A stretch of DNA of 64,000 nucleotides from Streptomyces sp. Isolate_45 (GTDB lineage Bacteria > Actinomycetota > Actinomycetes > Streptomycetales > Streptomycetaceae): positions 1-64,000 of the forward strand of contig NZ_JANFAK020000032.1 of the NCBI RefSeq assembly GCF_024721315.2, written 5' to 3'. The notes beneath the pieces are model-generated. The model saw only the letters and a list, made by a program, of their open reading frames with translations. It was not told the origin of the DNA and ran no database searches. The position numbers were made by a program, and so were the translations under genes. Below, piece by piece: positions 60,581-64,000 of this stretch. Positions within the stretch are counted from its first letter, which is position 1. Each line of letters opens with the position of its first letter.

Positions 60581-60697
60581 CCGTCGGAGGCAGCCGGCCT
60601 TGCGCCGGGCCGGTCGGGTCCCGCCGGGTCGCCGGGTGCGCGGCGCGTCGCCGGGGGGGGTGCGGTGTCGCGACGCGTCCGCGGCGGCCTCCGACGG
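60581..60697. repeat. Inverted repeat between glycosylase and GntR genes
   Basis: CCGTCGGAGGC (60581-60591) and its complement GCCTCCGACGG (60687-60697) flank 95 bp. GTGCGGTGTCG occurs twice (60660 and 60701) and a run of eight G ends at 60660. It may form a long-range hairpin that ends the GntR transcript. No gene is evident. Confidence 0.45.
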
Positions 60698-60711
60698 GGC
60701 GTGCGGTGTCG

Positions 60712-61434
60712 TCAGGCCGGTCCCTGGAGGCCGGAGCCCAGGCCGCCCGGGGTGCGGCCGACCGGTTCGTCGCGGCCCTGGGCCCAGAGGGAGCGGACGT
60801 GACCGAGGTGGCGCTGCATGCATTCCATGGCCGCCTCGGCGTCGCCCGTGAGCATCAGGTCGAGGAGTTCGATGTGTTCCTCGGCGGAGGAGACCAGCTT
60901 GCCCGCCTCGTCGAGACCCGTCAGCCCGTAGAGCCGCGAGCGCTTGCGCAGGTCGCCGACCGTCTCCACCAGGCGGTCGTTGCCCGCCAGCGTCAGCAGG
61001 CCGAGGTGGAAGCGGCGGTCGGCCTCCAGATAGCCGATGAGGTTGTGCTCCCGCGCGTTGGTGACGATCTCCTCGGCGACGGGCCGCAGGGCCTCCAACT
61101 GGTCCGCCGTGGCGATCTTCGCGATCCGGCCGATGGTCGGGACCTCGATCATCGTGCGCAGTTCGGTGTACTGGTCCAGGTCGCGTTCGCTGACCTCGGT
61201 GATCCGGAAGCCCTTGTTGCGGACCGGCTCGACCAGGCCCTCGCGGGCCAGGTCCAGCATCGCCTCGCGGACGGGCGTGGCGGAGACGCCGAGTTCGGAG
61301 GCGAGCCCGGGGGCCGAGTAGACGCTGCCGGGGCGCAGCTCGCCCGCTATCAGGGCGGCTCGGAGCGCGTGGCCGACCTGGTCCCGGAGCCGTTCCTGGG
61401 CCTTGATGAGACTGTGCTGCTTCAGGTCACCCAT
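60712..61434 (-). CDS. GntR-family regulator (FadR/FCD subfamily)
   Basis: A 240-residue repressor or activator. The winged helix (residues 15-75) contains GELRPGSVYSAPGLASELGVSATPVREAMLDLAREGLV (in two parts). The FCD ligand domain has the usual Asp and three His metal ligands (EADRRFHLGLLTLAGN; SAEEHIELLDLM; QRHLGHV). ATG 61434 follows GGAGG by 7 bases. It is the last-reading gene of the cluster, downstream of the reductase and racemase genes, which it probably controls in response to a proline-like metabolite. Confidence 0.85.
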   Translation of the reverse strand: MGDLKQHSLIKAQERLRDQVGHALRAALIAGELRPGSVYSAPGLASELGVSATPVREAMLDLAREGLVEPVRNKGFRITEVSERDLDQYTELRTMIEVPTIGRIAKIATADQLEALRPVAEEIVTNAREHNLIGYLEADRRFHLGLLTLAGNDRLVETVGDLRKRSRLYGLTGLDEAGKLVSSAEEHIELLDLMLTGDAEAAMECMQRHLGHVRSLWAQGRDEPVGRTPGGLGSGLQGPA

Positions 61435-61499
61435 TGCATTTCCTCCGAGACCCCCGACACCATCACCACCACCGACGAGCAGAGGCACAGCGTACAATG

Positions 61500-62513
61500 T
61501 CACGTTTCGCTGGTTGCCCCAGCGGCGGCCTCGAACAACGCGACCGCCACGGCAAGATCCTCCCAGGCCATGCCCACGCTCTTGAAGAGCTGTGGACAAC
61601 CCGGCCGCCCCCCGACCGCGATCCGTCCCGTGACCAGGTCGGCGAGGGTGCCGTTGATATGACCGGGCCCGATCGCCCCTTCCGCCTCCGGGACCAGCAG
61701 GTCCCCCGCCTCGCGCAGGGCCGCCGCACGCGACTCCACGTACACGGCCGCCCGGCGCACGAGCGCGGTGTCGGTCTCGCGGGCGTCCGGCTCGTGCGAG
61801 CCGACGGCGACGACCACCGCGCCCGGCGCCACCAGCCGCCCGTCGAAGAGGGGTTCGCGGGCCGTGGTGCAGCACAGGACGAGGTCCGCGCCCGCCACGT
61901 CACCGGGCACACCGGTACGGGCCGCCGCACCGAGGGCGCCGGCGTGCTCCACCAGGAGCGCGGCCCGTGCCGGATCCCGGGCGACGACCACCACCTCGGC
62001 GAGCTCCCGCACCCCGAGGACCGCTTCGAGGTGGCCGTACGCCTGCGGTCCCGACCCGAACAGCACCAGCCGCAGCGGCCGCCCCTCCGGGGCGAGGTGA
62101 CGCAGGGCCAGGGCGGAAACGGCCGGGGTGCGCAGGGTCGTGAGGGCCGCGCCGTCGAGGAGGGCCAGCGGGCGCAGCGTGGGCCCGTCGAGGAGCAGGT
62201 AGCTGCCGGTGATGCGGGGCAGGCCGCGGGCGGGGTTGCCCGGCGCGACCCCGGCGATCTTCACCCCGGCGTACGCCCCGGCCGCGGCCGGCATCAGCAG
62301 CAGCTCGCCGCCGGGTACGTCGAGGGCGGTGCGCCGGGGACAGGTCTCCGGGTCCAGCCCGCCGAGCAGGGCCGCGGCCAGCGCGTCGGCGGCACGGGCC
62401 GGGGTGAGGAGCCGGAGCATCTCCTCGGCCCCGAGCCGGACGAGTTCCGGCCCGCCGGTCCCGGGTCGGACGTCCCCGGGCCGCGCGGGCGCCCCGGGCC
62501 CGAAGGCGCTCAC
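61500..62513 (-). CDS. Ornithine cyclodeaminase/mu-crystallin family reductase
   Basis: A 337-residue NAD(P)-binding enzyme. LVLFGSGPQAYGHLEAVLGV is the dinucleotide site; VKIAGVAPGNPARGLPRITGSYLLLD and LRTPAVSALALRHLAP are family substrate loops. Members beside proline-racemase-like genes usually are delta1-pyrroline-2-carboxylate reductases that finish trans-3-hydroxyproline breakdown; lysine or ornithine cyclodeaminase activity is the alternative. GTG 62513 overlaps the upstream stop (GTGA), so the genes are coupled. Confidence 0.8.
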   Translation of the reverse strand: MSAFGPGAPARPGDVRPGTGGPELVRLGAEEMLRLLTPARAADALAAALLGGLDPETCPRRTALDVPGGELLLMPAAAGAYAGVKIAGVAPGNPARGLPRITGSYLLLDGPTLRPLALLDGAALTTLRTPAVSALALRHLAPEGRPLRLVLFGSGPQAYGHLEAVLGVRELAEVVVVARDPARAALLVEHAGALGAAARTGVPGDVAGADLVLCCTTAREPLFDGRLVAPGAVVVAVGSHEPDARETDTALVRRAAVYVESRAAALREAGDLLVPEAEGAIGPGHINGTLADLVTGRIAVGGRPGCPQLFKSVGMAWEDLAVAVALFEAAAGATSET

Positions 62514-63529
62514 AGGGTGAATCCCGCGCCGAGGGCGTCGTACGGGTCGACGGTGAAGGTGTGCTCGCCGGTGCGGTAGGCCGCGCCGGTGACCTCGGTG
62601 ACCCCGCCGTCCAGGACGCGGCCGGTGAAGACGGAGCCCACGACCGACTCGTGCAGCAGGTCCTCGCCCGTGCCGAGCCGGCCGTCCTCCGCCAGCAGCG
62701 CGAGCCGGGCCGAGGTGCCGGAGCCGCAGGGCGATCGGTCGATCTGTCCGTCGGCGAAGACGGTGACGTTGCGCTGGTGCGGGCCGAACGGGGTGTCGGG
62801 CAGCTCCTCGTGGAGGATCACCCCGTACACGCCGGAGAGCAGCGGCCCGTCGGGGTGCCAGGTGGCGGGGTGGGTGGCCAGCGCCGCCCGGATCTCCCGC
62901 CCCGCCCGGGTGAGCTCGGGCAGTGCGGCGCGGGTGACCTCCAGCCCGAGGTCCCGGGCCCGGACCGAGGCGTAGCAGGCGCCGGCGTGCGCGATGTCCA
63001 CCTCGGCGATGCCGAGGGTGGTGGCGACGGGCACCTTGCGGGCGCCGACCCGGGCGGGGACGTTGCGGAAGGTGATGCCGGTGGTCCGTCCGTCGGCGCG
63101 GTGGACGGTGGCGCGGACCCGCCCGGACGGCACGTCGATGCGCACCTGGACGTCACCGTCGGCCGGGGCCGGGACCCGGCCGGTGTCCACGGCCCAGGCG
63201 CCGAGCGCCATCGTGCCGTGGCCGCAGGCGGTGGAGTAGCCGTCCTTGTGCCAGAACAGCACCCCGAAGTGGGCGCCGTCGTCGTCCGGGGGCACGATGA
63301 ATCCGCCGTACATTCCGGCGTGTCCGCGCGGCTCCCGCACGAGCAGGCGTCGTACGTCGTCCAACGGGCCGGGGCGCGGCGCGGTGCCGGAGCCGCCGGG
63401 GCCGATGGCGGTGACGCAGCGCTCGGCGACGGTGTCCCCGGGCACGGGGGCCATGCCGGGGTCCGCGGTGTCGACGATCCGGAAGGGCTCGCCCGCGGCG
63501 TGGTAGTCGGTGGTCCGTACGGATCTCAC
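62510..63529 (-). CDS. Proline racemase family enzyme (hydroxyproline epimerase candidate)
   Basis: A 339-residue two-base isomerase. Both catalytic cysteines are present: C102 in YSTACGHGTMALG and C268 in DRSPCGSGTSARLALL. trans-3-Hydroxyproline dehydratases replace the second Cys with Thr, so an epimerase or racemase (4-hydroxyproline 2-epimerase or proline racemase) is favoured. GTG 63529 overlaps the stop of the upstream paralogue and itself overlaps the downstream reductase. The frame is open for 86 codons further 5' but that is the paralogue's coding region. Confidence 0.85.
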   Translation of the reverse strand: MRSVRTTDYHAAGEPFRIVDTADPGMAPVPGDTVAERCVTAIGPGGSGTAPRPGPLDDVRRLLVREPRGHAGMYGGFIVPPDDDGAHFGVLFWHKDGYSTACGHGTMALGAWAVDTGRVPAPADGDVQVRIDVPSGRVRATVHRADGRTTGITFRNVPARVGARKVPVATTLGIAEVDIAHAGACYASVRARDLGLEVTRAALPELTRAGREIRAALATHPATWHPDGPLLSGVYGVILHEELPDTPFGPHQRNVTVFADGQIDRSPCGSGTSARLALLAEDGRLGTGEDLLHESVVGSVFTGRVLDGGVTEVTGAAYRTGEHTFTVDPYDALGAGFTL

Positions 63530-64000
63530 AGCAGGAACCCTCCGGGAAAGGGGTCGGACGGGTCGAGGAAGTACTGGGCGGTGCCGGTGATCCAGGCCCG
63601 GCCGGTGATGGTGGGGACGACGGCGGGGAGTCCGGCGACGGTGGTCCGCGCGGTCAGTCGGCCGGTGAACCCGGTTCCGATGAAGGACTCGTTGACGAAG
63701 TCGGTGTCGAGCGGCAGCAGTCCGCGGGCGTGCAGCTGGGCCATGCGGGCACTGGTTCCCGTGCCGCAGGGCGAGCGGTCGAACCAACCGGGGTGGATGG
63801 CCATGGCGTGGCGGGAGCGGCGGGCGTCGGAGCCGGGGGCGGCGAGGTAGACGTGCTTGAGCCCGGCGATGGAGGGGTCCTCGGGGTGGACGGGCCGGTC
63901 GGGCGAGGCGTTGACGGCGTCCATGACGGCGAGGCCGGCGGCGAGCAGGTCGTCCTTGCGGGCCCGGTCGAAGGGCAGCGCGAGGGAGTCCAGTTCGACG
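63526..64000 (-). CDS. Second proline racemase family enzyme, 5' part outside the window
   Basis: The C-terminal 158 residues of a paralogue of the downstream gene. The second active-site Cys is visible in DRSPCGTGTSARMAQL, with FVNESFIGTGFTGRL and the family end YFLDPSDPFPGGFLL. The frame remains open to the window edge (VELDSLALPFDRARKDDLLAAG at the 5' side, shortened here), so the start lies beyond 64000; a Met at 63924 is internal. Coupled to the next gene by GTGA. Confidence 0.85.
   Translation of the reverse strand, partial: VELDSLALPFDRARKDDLLAAGLAVMDAVNASPDRPVHPEDPSIAGLKHVYLAAPGSDARRSRHAMAIHPGWFDRSPCGTGTSARMAQLHARGLLPLDTDFVNESFIGTGFTGRLTARTTVAGLPAVVPTITGRAWITGTAQYFLDPSDPFPGGFLL

Noticed and set aside
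60653..60660. Run of eight G as a phase-variation tract
   Set aside because: It lies outside any gene and promoter I can support, and no frame depends on it.

Overview
The window is a 64 kb piece of high-GC (roughly 70% or more), gene-dense DNA with GTG starts, short or overlapping operon junctions and strong GC-rich hairpin terminators. Gene content places it in Streptomyces: a WhiI sporulation regulator behind a sigma-WhiG type promoter, hemE-DUF3000-whiI-rnd-fadAB in a row, a Rok7B7/xylFGH locus, an NgcEFG chitobiose/GlcNAc transporter, and an HTH-MurA fusion. From memory, the gene order follows the S. coelicolor SCO5998-SCO6031 region. The first bases look like Illumina adapter, so position 1 is probably a raw contig end.

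Layout. 1-7.4 kb: truncated DUF4349 protein, flavin disulfide reductase, hemE, DUF3000, whiI, RNase D and a ferritin-like diiron protein. 7.5-10.9 kb: fadA-fadB beta-oxidation operon. 11-20.6 kb: a surface-glycopolymer locus with a polysialyltransferase-family protein, a GT2 glycosyltransferase, a DUF6716 glycosyltransferase, neuA, neuB, a sialyltransferase-like protein, a beta-propeller protein and an LCP ligase. Together these could make a nonulosonic-acid (Kdn or sialic-acid-like) polymer, and the LCP protein could attach it to peptidoglycan. 20.6-24.2 kb: amino-acid permease and dxs. 24.4-29.1 kb: xylFGH sugar ABC transporter with its ROK regulator. 29.1-33.2 kb: mgtA-mgtC magnesium operon with a long leader holding a stem-loop and short uORFs. 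33.2-36.6 kb: ngcEFG. 36.9-39.6 kb: acnA with a complex control region. 39.8-43.0 kb: a LacI regulator divergent from a Tat-exported amidohydrolase. 43.4-44.9 kb: HTH-MurA fusion.

45-53 kb: a frameshifted DndB/DGQHR-like gene, a Nudix hydrolase, an excalibur lipoprotein, a P450, a small lipoprotein, a DHA2-type MFS exporter and an S9 peptidase. 53.3-59.1 kb: a five-gene oligopeptide-type ABC transporter. 59.3-60.5 kb: an HXXEE membrane protein and an HhH-GPD DNA glycosylase. 60.7-64 kb: a GntR regulator, an ornithine-cyclodeaminase-family reductase and two proline-racemase-family enzymes, which look like a (hydroxy)proline catabolic operon. The last gene runs off the window.

The most interesting points are the nonulosonic-acid glycopolymer locus (a NeuB without its SAF domain, a micro-ORF coupled to both neighbours, three distinct GT-B-like enzymes), the mgtA-mgtC leader with an MgtL-like peptide, the stacked iron boxes and 24-bp palindrome before acnA, a candidate DasR site over the ngcE promoter, and a palindrome at the promoter of the HTH-MurA fusion. 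I saw no tRNA, rRNA, CRISPR array, insertion sequence or prophage.
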